This document shows, in pieces, positions 1-10,834 of a DNA stretch of 64,000 nucleotides (position 1 is its first letter; each line of letters begins with the position of its first letter). The stretch is from NCBI RefSeq assembly GCF_020080835.1, contig NC_058166.1:2170001-2234000 (forward strand), in the 5' to 3' direction. This DNA is from Cotesia glomerata (Eukaryota; Arthropoda; Insecta; Hymenoptera; Braconidae). Below the pieces are notes generated by a model. The model ran no database searches, had not been told where the DNA came from, and worked only from the letters and a program-made list of their open reading frames with translations. Both the position numbers and the translations under genes were made by a program.

Positions 1-596
1 TATATGAAACTACATACACCTCAATACCCATACGCAACCATTAATACACGATATAAGATCCCTTTGTCTACTCTTACGTTTTTTTGCTTCTCTTTCCCTC
101 ACTCTTACTCCCACTCTTACTCCTTATCCCTTCTCAGCGCCTTTCCACACGGAGGTAAATATTAATTATTTTTCTTTCCATTCTTGTACGTGCCTTTTTA
201 TGCTGATAAATTGCCAGGCTATTATCACAATTATTGTTACAATTATCACGTTTTAAAATAATTTATTCTGTTGGAATTAAAAATATTTTTATTAATAGAA
301 AAAAAAATTATTTTGCGAAAATTAAAGAAGAAGAAATTAATGCATCGATGGATTTTTAATTGTTACGGCTAATTAATGATCAAATTAATTAAAAACAATG
401 GGCAATGAGTAATGGCTAGTTTCGTTGAGTATAGAGTAAGTATCTAGTACTCGTAAAGAGTAATTACTAATTACTGAGAAGATAATTAATGAAATAAAAT
501 ATCTGATTTAATAGACTATTTCTTTTTTTAATGTCACGCCCGCTGACGTTTATTTAATAACAATTATATTGTAATTAGCTGTAAAAATGAGTTATG
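1..596. other. AT-rich stretch without a recognised gene
   Basis: No reading frame with protein-like composition on either strand. There is a short pyrimidine-rich part near 85-135 with repeated ACTCTTACTC-like units. Otherwise I see nothing I can name. Confidence 0.5.
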
Positions 597-674
597 GGGA
601 ATTTCATGTGAAATGGGAAAATTACTAAAATTTTTAAATTTCTATAATTCATTCTAATTTATTATTAAAAGTCT

Positions 675-2516
675 ACACTGAGAGAAAAATACGGAAATCA
701 TTCCTATAATTTTAATGAAATGTTTTCCTATACCATTTTAGGAGCGATTACTTAAATTATGGGAATTGAACCCATAATTTTTGGGAAATGTTACTATAAT
801 TATGGGAATGATTCCTATAATTGTAGGAACGATACCTATAATTATAACTGTAATATCGGCATGATTCCCATAATATATAGGAATGGTTCCCATAATATAT
901 AGGAATAGTTTCTATAATATTATAGGAACCATCCCGTGTAAAAAAAAAGTTTCCTGAAAAGTTCCGGAATAGTTCCTGGTGCGGAACGTTCCTATGATAA
1001 GACAATCCGGAACATCCCCGGAATACTTTTGCAATGTTCTCGAAATAGTTCTGGATCATTCATGGAACACTTCCGGAACATTTCCGGAAAATCTCCGACA
1101 GACTTATAAAACATTGCTGGAATACTTCGAGAATAAATTAGGAATACTTCCAGAACATAATCCAAACGTTTACCGGAAATGTTTCAGAATTATTCGAGAA
1201 TTTTTCCAGGAATATTTTAAACATATCCCCGATGTATTCCCGATATATTTTGTAACTATTCCCGATTTGTTCCAGAACTATTTCGGGAATATTCCAGGAG
1301 TGTACCGGAGATGTTCCGGAAGTATTCCTAATTTATTCTGGAAGTATTCCAGCGATGTTCTATAAATCTGCCGGAGATTTTCCGGAAATGTTCCGGAAGT
1401 GTTCCACGGATGTTCCAGAACTATTTCGAGAACATTGGAGAAGTATTCCGGGGATGTTCCGGATTGTCTTATCATAGGAACGTTCCGGACCAGGAACTAT
1501 TCCGGAACTTTTCAGGAAATTTTTTTTTACACGGGATTCCCACAATATTATAGGAACCATTACTATAATATTATAGGAACCATTCTTATAATATTATGGG
1601 AACCATCCCTATCATATTATAGTGATGATGCCTAATAATATTGAGATATTTATCATTACAACTCAAGTCATTTGTGACTTCGATGACCACTTTGAAGCAT
1701 TTGAAATTATTGGTAATTTCGATAATTTTACTTGCTTCCCAATAACATCATTTGAAATATGTAAAATACGTAATATTGTTCATATAAATAGTAAAAGTTA
1801 TATACCCAAAAGGTGGATTTAATAAATATTTAACGTATGTATTGTAAATAAATAATTTGTTTTAAAAATAAAATGAAATTGTAAAAATAAACAATAAATT
1901 TCCATATATATCTTACTCCTCAAATTGTACAGTAAGAAAATATCCCATTTATTAGAGAAACTTTAGAATTGCTACAATATTGTTCAATATTATCTAACAC
2001 AATAATAACTGAGTTGGAATAAACAATTTAAGATTAAGTAAACACGTGAATAAAAATTATGAAAAAGAAATATTTTCACTCTAGTGAAAGATAAATTTTT
2101 ATTTACAAAAAAAAAATTTATTATCAAAAAAATATATAATAATTACTTTATATTTCTTAAGTGATTGCTCCATTATTATGAACATACAAATTTTTTTATT
2201 ATTATGTGCGTTATTCCCATAATATCATAGGAACCATTCCTATAATATTATAGGAATGGTTTCTATATTATTATAGGAACCATTCTTTTAATGTTATAGG
2301 AACCATTCCTATAATAATATAGAAACCATTCCTATAATATTATAGGAACCATCCCCATAATATATTGAAGCTATTCTATTATTGTATAGGAATGTTTCCA
2401 ATAAATTATGGGTATAGTTCCCATAATGAGCATAGGATTGATACCTATAATGATCATTTTATTATAGGAACCATTCCCATAGTTTTTAGAAAGGTTCCTA
2501 TTAATTTATCTCCGTG
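675..2516. mobile_element. ACACGGAGAG-type inverted-repeat element, copy 1
   Basis: It starts ACACTGAGAGAAAAAT and ends in ATCTCCGTGT, which is the complement of ACACGGAGAT. The subterminal parts are rich in the palindrome CCTATAATATTATAGG (near 840-930, 1540-1620 and 2220-2360). A second copy lies at 59191-60548 and matches from the left tip to about 720, then from about 1813 to 2095 and 2105 to 2516. This copy therefore has about 1.1 kb (720-1812) that the other lacks. It has no coding capacity and sits inside foldback F1. Confidence 0.75.
905..1620. repeat. Long imperfect inverted repeat rich in TTCCGGAA
   Basis: The arm at about 905-1150 reads back at about 1300-1560. Dozens of TTCCGGAA/GTTCCGGAAC variants occur. 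Both arms encode nearly the same short peptide on opposite strands, which follows from the palindrome and does not show a gene. Confidence 0.7.
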
Positions 2517-3732
2517 TTTCATTTGACTGAGTGTGACTGGCAGGACATCGAAAAATCCTTCTCTTACCGCGGCAAACTTAAAGTCGAATTTCAGTTCGAC
2601 GATTAAACTTTTAAAAAATACTTCCCTCTCAATACAAAATTTATCCTACAAATATTCAATATTATGAAGAATTAGACTGATTACCTACGTAGAAGCAACT
2701 AAAAAAAATTTTTTTTTGTGACTGGCAGGACAGGCATTTGTGACTGGTGGGACAAGTACAAAATGTGTACATGAAGTTGTTTATTAAAAAGACTTTTATA
2801 TTATTTCAACCTTAGAAACATTTATTTAACTATAAATTATTTAGGATGATTAGAAAAAACTAATTAAAAACACTAATAAAGGATTTAGCATGCTGACAAA
2901 ACGATCTTGATAAACTTAGGTGTTAATTAATAACGAGCATAAAAATTTGTTCTTAAAACTATAATAATAAGTATGTTAGTTAATAATGAACATAAAATGA
3001 ATTTATCCTTAAACTTATTAAATGAACCAAATGTTCGGGTCAAAACCCGGATACAAGAATGTTGTTTTAATAGTTTTAAGAACAAATTCATTTTATGTTT
3101 GTTATTAACTAACATATCTATTATAATAGTTTTAAGAACAAATTTTTTTATATTTGTTATTAATTAACACCTAAGTTTATCAAGATCGTGTTGTCAGTAT
3201 GCTAAACCCTTTATTTGTATTTTTTAATCAGTTTTTTTCTAATTATCCTAAATAATTTATAGTTAAATATATAAACAATAATGTTTCTAAAGTTGAAATA
3301 ATATAAAAGTCTTTTTAATAGACAACTTCATGTAGACATTTTGTACTTGTCCCACCAGTCAAAAATGCCTGTCCCACCAATCACAATAAAAAAAATTTTT
3401 TTAATTGTTTCTACGTAGGTAATCAGTCTAATTCTTCATAATATCGAATGTTCGTAGGATAGTTTTATATTGAGGGAAGTATTTTTTAAAAGTTTAGTGG
3501 TCGAACTGAAATTTGACTTTGAGTATACTGCGGTAAGAGAGAAGGATTTTTCTTAGTCCCACCAGTCACACTCCGTCAAATAATAATTACGAGAAACTTG
3601 AAAAGTAATCAAGGTTTTTGACAGAAGGATGTTGTTAGTTAGATATTCTTCTTTATTATAAGATAAATTTTACTATAGTATAAGTTTCAGTCACATAATT
3701 ATATATAATTGATGAAATTCCAGAGTTATTAC

Positions 3733-4345
3733 TTTTGATTTTTAATTAGTAAAAAATAATAAATTTTTATAAATAAATTGTTTATTAAACCATCAATAGC
3801 GGATAAAAAATAATGAAGCATAAATTGAAGCAATATAAAGAAAGAATCTTTAGAAACGGAAATGAAATGTATCAAAAGAAAGGTTTATTGATGGTATTGA
3901 AACGGGGCTAGGTGACTTCGGTGATAAAATATTCGGACAATGACAATAATGTCCTTAGTTTTTTAATACTCGGGTATTATTAACGGCGAGTCAAAGTCAA
4001 ATCGTTCCGCTGTGCGTTATACGTTGTTAGCAGTAGGTTCTGGACACTGGCTTGTTCTCCGGATCGGGACCATTAAGCGAGTGTTAAGAAACGGATAAAG
4101 GACACGGGATAAAAGCTGTTAAAGAAGAAATAAGAATGAGTATTAATAATAGTCACAACTAATCATTGAATTTTTTAGGCCCCACATGTCGAAGTCACAA
4201 GGATTTTTTTTTTCTTTGACTTAATTAAGTTTCTAAGATTTTGAAAGAGTTGGAAAATGAAAACTTAAGAGCGTTCAATAAAATTAAGCTTTAATTTTTC
4301 TTAAATAATTTTACATGTTGGTTTAGAAATTACGCTTCACCATAA
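3733..4345. other. Intergenic, nothing recognised
   Basis: AT-rich with some higher-GC patches (near 3900-4080). No open frame, RNA gene or repeat relationship inside the window was found. Confidence 0.4.
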
Positions 4346-4482
4346 AATAGTATATTACACTACAAGGGCAGAAAGTTGAGATTCCTGCACTGCGCGACAT
4401 GATGCCCGAGGCGAAGCCGAGGGCATCATGTCACGCAGTGCAGGGCTCTCAAATTGCTGCCCATGTAGTGTATACTATTTTT
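4346..4482. repeat. External hairpin 1 (hp1) of the Crypton-type element
   Basis: Arms AATAGTATATTACAC and GTGTATACTATT enclose a stem around CATGATGCCC / GGGCATCATG. The apex is GA-GGCGAAGCC-GA, with GCGAAGC at 4411-4417. d(GCGAAGC) is known as an exceptionally stable DNA mini-hairpin, and the GA/GA flank could form sheared G-A pairs. The GC-rich stem contrasts sharply with its surroundings. Confidence 0.85.
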
Positions 4483-4505
4483 CTTGCTACCCGGTCGAAA
4501 GTACG
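4475..4505. repeat. Left terminal inverted repeat of the Crypton-type element
   Basis: It reads ATTTTTCTTGCTACCC followed by GGTCGAAAGTACG. The partner at 6809-6840 on the other strand reads ATTTTTCTTACTCCCTC followed by GGTCGAAAGTACG. It directly abuts hairpin 1. Confidence 0.8.
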
Positions 4506-4528
4506 AAAAAAATTACATTGAAAAAAAA

Positions 4529-4595
4529 TGATGCCTGCCCCCGACATTTGCGGCACGAGCGAAGCGAGTGCTGCTGGTCGGGGGGGCAGGCATCA
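4529..4595. repeat. Second hairpin (hp2) of the Crypton-type element
   Basis: Arms TGATGCCTGCCCCC and GGGGGGCAGGCATCA. The apex CAC-GA-GCGAAGC-GA-GTG has GCGAAGC at 4559-4565, the same apex design as hp1 with unrelated stem sequence. It lies about 190 bp downstream of the last trace of the recombinase gene. Confidence 0.8.
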
Positions 4596-4780
4596 AATCC
4601 ATCTATAAATAAAGGACAATATATTTTTACCATAATTACAAAACTCATTTTGTAACACTCTAAGTTATTAATTTTATTATAGTTGATTTTGTAAAAGTCT
4701 TTTTTTTTAATAATAATTAATTTTAAATACACACATGTATTATAATTAAAATGAAACTTATATAATAGAAACTTATATAA

Positions 4781-5097
4781 TTATAAATTTTTCTCAGTAG
4801 TTTTACTATCAGAAACATAAAAATTATTAATTATATTGCCGTGAAATACACAGTTTTCATATTTCACATTTGGATTTTTGCTAGTAATTGAGCTTGTAGA
4901 TGTAGATCCCGATACCAGGTCATTTGTATTAATATTTGAAGATATAATTTTTGATGTCAGATTATTTGTCTCACTATTAGTAGACGTTGATTTTTTTATG
5001 TGTTGTAATATTAGTAGATGTAGATGCTGATTCTTGATTTTTGATACAGGACTTGTTTCTTGGACCTTAAATTTTTAAGTGGCGGTTCATTTTCTTT
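4781..5097 (-). pseudogene. Degenerate C-terminal tail of the Crypton-type recombinase
   Basis: Past the TGA at 5098-5100 the same frame continues with a plausible KENEPPLK segment. It then needs shifts in short A runs (near 5070 and 4990) to keep a serine/threonine-rich linker open, and ends with NCVFHGNIINNFYV around 4805-4850 before TAA at 4781-4783. A C-terminal cysteine, histidine-glycine-asparagine segment of this kind is typical of animal Crypton-like proteins, as I recall. I infer that the protein once extended here and that the tail has decayed. Additional splicing is less likely but not excluded. Confidence 0.5.
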
Positions 5098-6485
5098 TCA
5101 CAAGAAAACCGAGATAGGCGGTTTTTTCAAAAAATGAACAGGTTGTGCTGTTTCAGGGTTAATAGTTATAATTATTTCTTTGTTGTTTCCTGTTGTAAAC
5201 AAAGGCAGGGGTGATTTTGGTTCGTCTAATACAAATGACCTTTCAATTGCTGTTATAGTGTCGTCGTCCAAGTCAAAGTCGTCAGAAAAATTATCACAAT
5301 TGACATTAACTTGCGTAGATTCTTTACTTTGATCGGTGTTTATTGGTGTAGTTGCCCCAGTTCCACTTGTCGACGGTAGAGGATTCGATTCATCACCAGC
5401 TTTAGCCGCAAGAGTAATATTGTCAAATATTTTTTGCCGGTTAGTCAATGAGTTTTCAATATACGCTGTAAATATACATTAAATTTAAATTAGGAAATAT
5501 ATTGATTATTTTTTTTAATAAATAAAAAAATTACCTTCTGCTATACCAGCCGACTTCCAACCTCCCAATTGCTTAAGCATTGTAGTATTTGCTCCAGAGT
5601 TCGATAATAACGTAGCCGAAGTTCGGCGTAAACAGTGTCCAGTGTAACGGTGTGAATTAGTCAATTCCAAGTATTCAGCAATAGTTTTAGGGATTTGGCC
5701 AATTTTATTTCGGCCTACGACTTGTCGGTAACATTTGCCCTTATGATATTGAATAAAAAATCTTTCTGTTTTAAAATCAGAAGGCTTTGATGCGATATAT
5801 TTTTTTACTCTTTCATAAAAAAGATTTCCAATAACAAATTTACGAGGCCGACCGTTTTTGGAATCATTTATAGAAACCAAGTATTTCCCGCCAAGGTCTT
5901 CGACGTCCGCAACTTGAAGTTCTTTAAGTTCATCACACCTGGTAGCCCCACAAATACCGAAAATTAACACAACCTAAAAATATTAAAATAAAAATGTAAA
6001 TAAATTAATTAATTAAATAGTTTAAATATTAATTAAATAGTAAAAAAATTACAAACACATACCTTATGAACTAAATAATCGTAATCCGGTGAATTATTCA
6101 AAAATTTCATAACCTCATCCCATGTTAGGACGGCAGATTTTTTGGGCTTATAACCTTTGGCATTATTTTTAATTAAACCTATTAATTTATGAAATTTTTG
6201 AATATCAATGTTGTCTTTAGCTCTTAAGGTTGATTTTAGCATAGAAAAGACACTCCACAGAGTAGATGGACTTAATTTTTCACTTAATCTCTTGAAATAT
6301 ACAATAAGATTACTCTCCTCAGAATTTGATAAAGAATTGATATTGTCTTGTTTCCAGTTTTGGTAAGTATTGTAAACAAGCAAATATCTTTCAGCGGACT
6401 TTTTAGGTAAGGTGTCAGTTTCTACTATTAATTGTGCCTCATTTTCAAAGTTTTTACTGACTTCTTCTTCATCAGATGAAGACAT
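5098..6485 (-). CDS. Crypton-type tyrosine recombinase, three exons
   Basis: It is predicted to cut and rejoin the element's DNA through a covalent tyrosine intermediate in the nucleus. Exons on the minus strand are 6485-6063, 5973-5535 and 5465-5098. Introns of 89 and 69 bp have GT-AG ends and join in frame to give 409 residues. The acidic N-terminus (SSSDEEE) is followed by a core-binding-like segment to about residue 140. The catalytic domain starts with GATRCDEL (first arginine, near residue 150), continues with HCLRR (H-x-x-R) and LGGWKS, and has the nucleophile candidate in AEAYIENS, created across the second splice. All usual catalytic positions (R, H-x-x-R, W, Y) are present. The rest is a low-complexity acidic tail. 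The start ATG at 6485 is the first in frame. The N-terminal and catalytic parts look intact, but the tail beyond 5098 is broken. Expression is unknown. Confidence 0.85.
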
Positions 6486-6808
6486 TTTTTTATTTGTGTC
6501 ACTCTTCAGTCTCTAAATAATATTCACTGATCAACATTAGCATTAAGTAAATCGTAAAAAAATTTTAAGGTTATATGAGCCCGAGTTAAAAGAAGGTTTA
6601 CTGAAGTAAGCGTCAGTACACCACACTGGTAAGCGTGTGTCTGGCCGCACTGGTAAGCGTGTGTTGCGCAGGTTGTATAGGCGATGTCTCACGTATTGAG
6701 TATCAGTGCATATGACTAAGTTTTACTCCCGCTTGCCTAGAGGGCGCTGGTATAGATTTACCAATGCATGAATGTGACACTTTCTGCCGTGCAATCGGAT
6801 CAGGTTCA
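6486..6808 (-). promoter_or_regulatory. Upstream region of the recombinase gene with a short tandem repeat
   Basis: This is the 5' flank between the ATG at 6485 and the right inverted repeat. It has two copies of CACTGGTAAGCGTGTGT, at 6624-6640 and 6648-6664, 24 bp apart, in a locally GC-rich patch, plus TAGAGGGCGC at 6739-6748. No clear TATA box could be assigned. A promoter role is inferred from position. Confidence 0.4.
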
Positions 6809-6840
6809 CGTACTTTCGACCGAGGGAGTAAGAAAAATAA
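6809..6840. repeat. Right terminal inverted repeat of the Crypton-type element
   Basis: CGTACTTTCGACC followed by GAGGGAGTAAGAAAAATAA, the inverted partner of 4475-4505. No hairpin follows it, so the external hairpin is on one side only. Confidence 0.8.
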
Positions 6841-6963
6841 ATTATTCATCGCATATCCATACAAAAATTTATTTATCACATTTACGACAATAATTACATA
6901 TTAGTTAAGATGAAATTGAACGCTTAAGAAAAAAAAGTAGTGTCTTAATAATAAAGTAATAGA
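6841..6963. other. Short spacer, nothing recognised
   Basis: AT-rich spacer between the Crypton-type element and the small relative that starts at 6964. Confidence 0.4.
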
Positions 6964-7183
6964 AATAGTATATTTCTTACCTAGGGCAGGAAAATAAGAA
7001 ATGTCTCAGATTACATGTAATTGTTGACCGAGGCGAAGCCGAGGTCGACAAACATCTGATCTGAGGCTTTCTTATTTCCTGCCCGTGGTGAGAATACTAT
7101 TTTTCTCCTCGACGGAGGCGGAAAGCGGCATTTTCATTTAGCGCAGCGGGCAGAAAATTGACGCTTTCCGCCCGGAGGGGAGA
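6964..7183 (+). mobile_element. Small non-autonomous relative of the Crypton-type element (double hairpin)
   Basis: hp1 spans 6964-7101: AATAGTATATT start, ATACTATTTTTCTCC junction, stem of about 50 bp, apex GA-GGCGAAGCC-GA with GCGAAGC at 7033-7039. Directly after it, 7104-7183 is a second stem (GGCGGAAAGCG / CGCTTTCCGCC) whose arms correspond in position to the TIR pair. Its loop carries GCGCAGC at 7141-7147. The copy at 56489-56708 is very similar. No coding capacity. Confidence 0.75.
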
Positions 7184-7192
7184 AAAATTAAT

Positions 7193-8246
7193 CCGAACGA
7201 AAACAGTTTCACTGTAAAAAAATCGCGCCAAGTCCACGTTCATAAGACTATTAAGAAAAAAAATTTTTATTTCTTTACAAAAAGATATAAAATAAAAAAT
7301 TAAAAAATCCAAGTAACCGATATGGTTGTATATGATTTTTGGACATTAAAAAAAATTTTGTTGTAAATTTAAAAATTAAAAGAAACAATTTTGGAACGTA
7401 TTTAGTGTGCGTGGTTACGAAATATTTCACTTTTTATGAAATTCCTAAAATCTATCTACTAGGACTTTTAAAAAAAATTGAAGTACACAATGACACACAC
7501 CAAGTACGTTCCAAAATTTTTTTCTTAATTTTTAAATTTACAACAAAATTTTTTTTAATTTCCGAAAATTATATACAATCATATCGGTTACTTGGATTTT
7601 TTAATTTTTCTATTTTATATCTTTTGTAAAGAAATAAAAATTTTTTTCTTAATAGTCTTATGAACGTGGACTTGGCGCGATTTTTTACAGTGAAACTGTT
7701 TTTGTTCGGATTTCAGTATTTTTGTAATTATAATAAAAATTTGCAATTGGTACTAACTTAAATCTCAAGTTGGCTGCATTTTTATAGCAAATTATCCCTT
7801 TGAAGCTACAGTTTATGTAAAATAATTGCAGCGCACCCTGGCGGGTGTAGATGCAAGCTGTGAAATTTATTTTTTTAACTGTAGTTTTCCATCTATTGGA
7901 GGATTACCATGCATTCTCGAATTACTTAGTCTGTGGCATGTCACTTTTTACATCGAAAAAAAGTCAGGATCGAAATTTTTGAGCTTGCTATAGTTTGTGC
8001 TGATAAAATTTAATAATTTCAAGTAGATTAATTGTTATAATTGAATATAATTAATTGATATCAGTAAAATAAAGTATGAATTACTGTTATAATATAAAAT
8101 TTAGGAACAAGAAGTACCGTAGAATTAAATAAAATTTTGCAACCTCGAAATACCGTTCTGCTTACAGTAAACACACTCGGTAGTCTGGCGCTCCGTTTAC
8201 AACGGATTTGAACGGAACTTGGCGCCAGATTCTACCGAATCTGTGG
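7193..8246 (-). mobile_element. HL element, copy 1 (inverted)
   Basis: From the right it starts CCACAGATTCGGTAGAATCT (8246 downwards), runs about 530 bp and ends in a nearly perfect 520-bp hairpin (7193-7715) tipped by CCGAAC. It is flanked on both sides by AT (7191-7192, 8247-8248), as are the other copies. The copy at 12376-13434 is in the opposite orientation. No conserved coding frame. Confidence 0.85.
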
Positions 8247-9974
8247 ATTACAACTCAGTTGAGCGTCATAAAGATTATCTAAAACAAAATAAAGCAACAA
8301 ATCGTGTGGGGAAAACATGTAATACTAAGTTAGCTAAAAATTGTTTAATTTTTAGGATGTATTTTTGATTTTCTTATTAATTTTGACAGTAAATCATTAC
8401 TGGATAATGTAACATTCTCGTTTAAATAAACGCTTGATTAAAGCTAAGGCTTTTCTAAAAGAATAAACAGCAAAATTCAAGAATCAAAATGAATTTATAT
8501 AATATTTGATGAAATTATTCCGAAAATACTTACACATGTTAACTAATAAATGTCGGATATTTAAAAATATAACCTATGAATATTTTCTTTAGCGACTCAA
8601 TACGAATTCTAATCAGCTAAAAAACAATTTTTATGAATTTATAAAGTTCCAAAAAATTTTTCAAAAAAAGTACTAATTTCTTAAAAAGTTAATGTAGCTT
8701 GTCATCCCAGGATATTTCTCACGGATGCTTTGAGGACAATAATAGTCATAGAAATTCTGGAAATCATAAATTATTTTTTTCTACTGGGCTCTGATAAGCA
8801 ATTAATGTTTTGTTGGATGCATAGCTGATAATACTACATTGTAAAGATAAAATTCGAGAATTCAGTAAAAATATACCAAAAAAAAAATTGATCTGTCAAA
8901 ATAAGTCTCTTCATGTCAAATTACTTGACACCATTATTAATTTTATTATTTTTAATCTGATTATTTGCAGTTATGAAATAAAAAATTCTTAAATTGTAAA
9001 TTAAGATTGAATTCTTATAAATACTCTCAAGTCCAACGAAAATAATTTTAATAATCATAAATATATGAGATTTTTCATGGATTGCGAAGTAAATAAATTT
9101 CAAAGTTATAGATCGGACTTAAGGATTCCGAATACTTCAGTGAGTGCGAGAGTAAAAAGTCAAATCCGTCATCTAGCGGATAAAATTGTAATTTAATCAA
9201 GAAAACAGATAAAATTTTTATTTCCTCTAATTATAAACTAAGCAGTTGTTAAATTTGTAACAAAATAATTTTTCAATTATTTTCAACTAAAATTTTTTTT
9301 ACAATTTTAAAATGAACTGTTAAATTCTTATAAAAAATTTGATCACGTATAATTTTTACTTCAATTAGAACTGTACGCAAAATTATTACGACTTAAAGTG
9401 TCAACGGACAAAAAAATTGACTTTAAATTAAATTGTAGATTTTTGTAGAATAAATGTCTCATGTTACTAGATTTCGAAGATAAAATTCAAGAATTTAATT
9501 AAGAAGACACTTATAAAAATTTAGAAGTCCTAAAATATTACTTCTTAGAAAAAACGAACTTCTAGATTTTATTTACATTTTTATCCAAAATTAGGATTGA
9601 ATTTTTGATAAATACTCTCAATTTTGACAAAAACAATTTTATTATTCATAAATATATAAGATTTTCATGGATTGTGAAGTAAATAAATTTCAAAAGTATA
9701 GATCGAATTTAAAGAATCCGAAGACCGAAGTGAGAGCGAGAATAAATTGTCGAATCCGCCATCTAGTGGATAAATTCATAACTGAAGCAAGCAAACATAA
9801 AATTTTTATTTTTTCTAATTATAATTTTTAAGCGCTTGTAAAAAATTGTAAAACAATATTTTTTTATAATTATTTTCAATTCCTTAAATTTTGTTTACAA
9901 TTTTAAAATGAACTTTTAAATTCTTATAAATAATTTGATCACATATAACTTTTACTTCAACAAGAATTAAATTT

Positions 9975-9992
9975 GCGCGCGCAAGCGCGCGC
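9975..9992. repeat. GC-only inverted repeat GCGCGCGC-AA-GCGCGCGC
   Basis: Two perfect 8-bp alternating GC arms around AA, in otherwise very AT-rich DNA. Alternating purine-pyrimidine GC tracts can adopt Z-DNA. It marks the left edge of a patch (about 9972-10834) that replaces the array sequence. Confidence 0.8.
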
Positions 9993-10100
9993 TTAAATAT
10001 ACGGTTTAATGTTTATAATATATTCGACCAATTACATTACGAATAAATTGGTTTCAACATATACGATACCATAATTCTTATGACAATTTTATATAGAGAT

Positions 10101-10250
10101 CCACAGATTCGGTAGAATCTGGCGCCAAGTTCCGTTCAAAAATCCTGTTGTAAACGGAGCGCCAGACTACCGACTGTGTTTACTGTAAGCAGAACGGTTT
10201 TTTGGAGTCGCGAAATTTTATTTTATTCTGCGGTCCCCTTTATCCTTTAT
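10101..10250 (+). mobile_element. HL element fragment (left end only)
   Basis: Starts at CCACAGATTCGG after AT like the full copies. It matches their first 150 bp or so and then loses similarity. No hairpin end is present. Confidence 0.7.
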
Positions 10251-10380
10251 TTCCCCAGTTCCCAAATTTGTTTTTAATGACAAATTTAGCTATAAATTAT
10301 GGCTCTTTACCGTAAGATGGACGGTGGTGTTTATTACTCGGTAGGTCTTATTAGGTGACGGAATGGTAGTTACGGACAAT

Positions 10381-10834
10381 TTAAAAGAAAAAATTTTTAT
10401 GTCTGTTAATTATATATAAGCATATATAATTATATATACTTATATATAATTATATATGGGACTATATACAATCTTGCATGACTGTATATTGCTCCATATA
10501 TAGTCATATATAATTATATATAACCTCATATGCAATTCCATATATAATCATGTATGATTATATATAATTCTATATACTTATATATAATTGTATATGGAAC
10601 TATATATAATCCTGCATGGTTGTATATTGCTCCATATATAGTCATATATAATTATATATGATTATATATAACCTCATGTACAATTCCATTTATAATCATG
10701 TATGATTATATATAATTATCTGTGATCATATATAATTGTATATAATTATATATGTGATTCCATATATAATCATATATAATCATATATGATTATATACAAT
10801 TATATATAATTATATAGAAACATTTTTTCTCGGG
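10381..10834. repeat. AT-dinucleotide element, truncated copy
   Basis: The sequence from AAAAGAAAAAATTTTTATG through several ATATATAATTATATA variants to ATTTTTTCTCGGG matches the right-hand part of the element at 33605-35176. The CCCGAG left tip is missing. Confidence 0.75.

Larger units (their letters stand above)
597..3732. mobile_element. Foldback element F1, copy 1 (interrupted)
   Basis: The left part (597-674) matches 55984-56065. After the insertion at 675-2516 the element continues with a large inverted repeat: 2522-2930 reads back, reverse-complemented, at 3160-3600, including the GTGTGACTGG motif near 2528 and its complement CCAGTCACAC near 3560. The centre (2930-3160) is also self-complementary, so the two strands encode similar short nonsense peptides. 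The part at 3600-3732 matches 57780-57915. No transposase is present. The copies show a non-autonomous foldback family. Confidence 0.7.
4346..6840 (-). mobile_element. Crypton-type tyrosine-recombinase element with TIRs and a one-sided terminal hairpin
   Basis: The proposed order from left to right is: external hairpin (4346-4482), left inverted repeat (4475-4505), second hairpin (4529-4595), degraded gene tail (4781-5097), recombinase gene on the minus strand (5098-6485), upstream region, and right inverted repeat (6809-6840). The inverted repeats share GGTCGAAAGTACG exactly and about 27 of 32 positions overall. Classical Cryptons are described as lacking inverted repeats, so this is unusual. 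Three smaller elements in the window show the same hairpin-plus-TIR layout. The outer limits are set by similarity among those copies and by AATAGTATATT at the left end. No empty site for this copy is available in the window. Confidence 0.65.

Noticed and set aside
979..1475. Overlapping open frames on both strands encoding very similar peptides (PEYF, LEYF, GILPEH)
   Set aside because: They come from the two arms of the TTCCGGAA palindrome. Same peptide on opposite strands, no start context, no family.
2927..3167. Short frames on both strands with LLTNI and IIVLRTNFF
   Set aside because: Mirror images produced by the centre of foldback F1.
7339..7629. 96-codon frame with hydrophobic C-terminus
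   Set aside because: Lies in the terminal hairpin of an HL copy. The same hairpin gives comparable frames at 13198 and 40081, broken differently in each copy.
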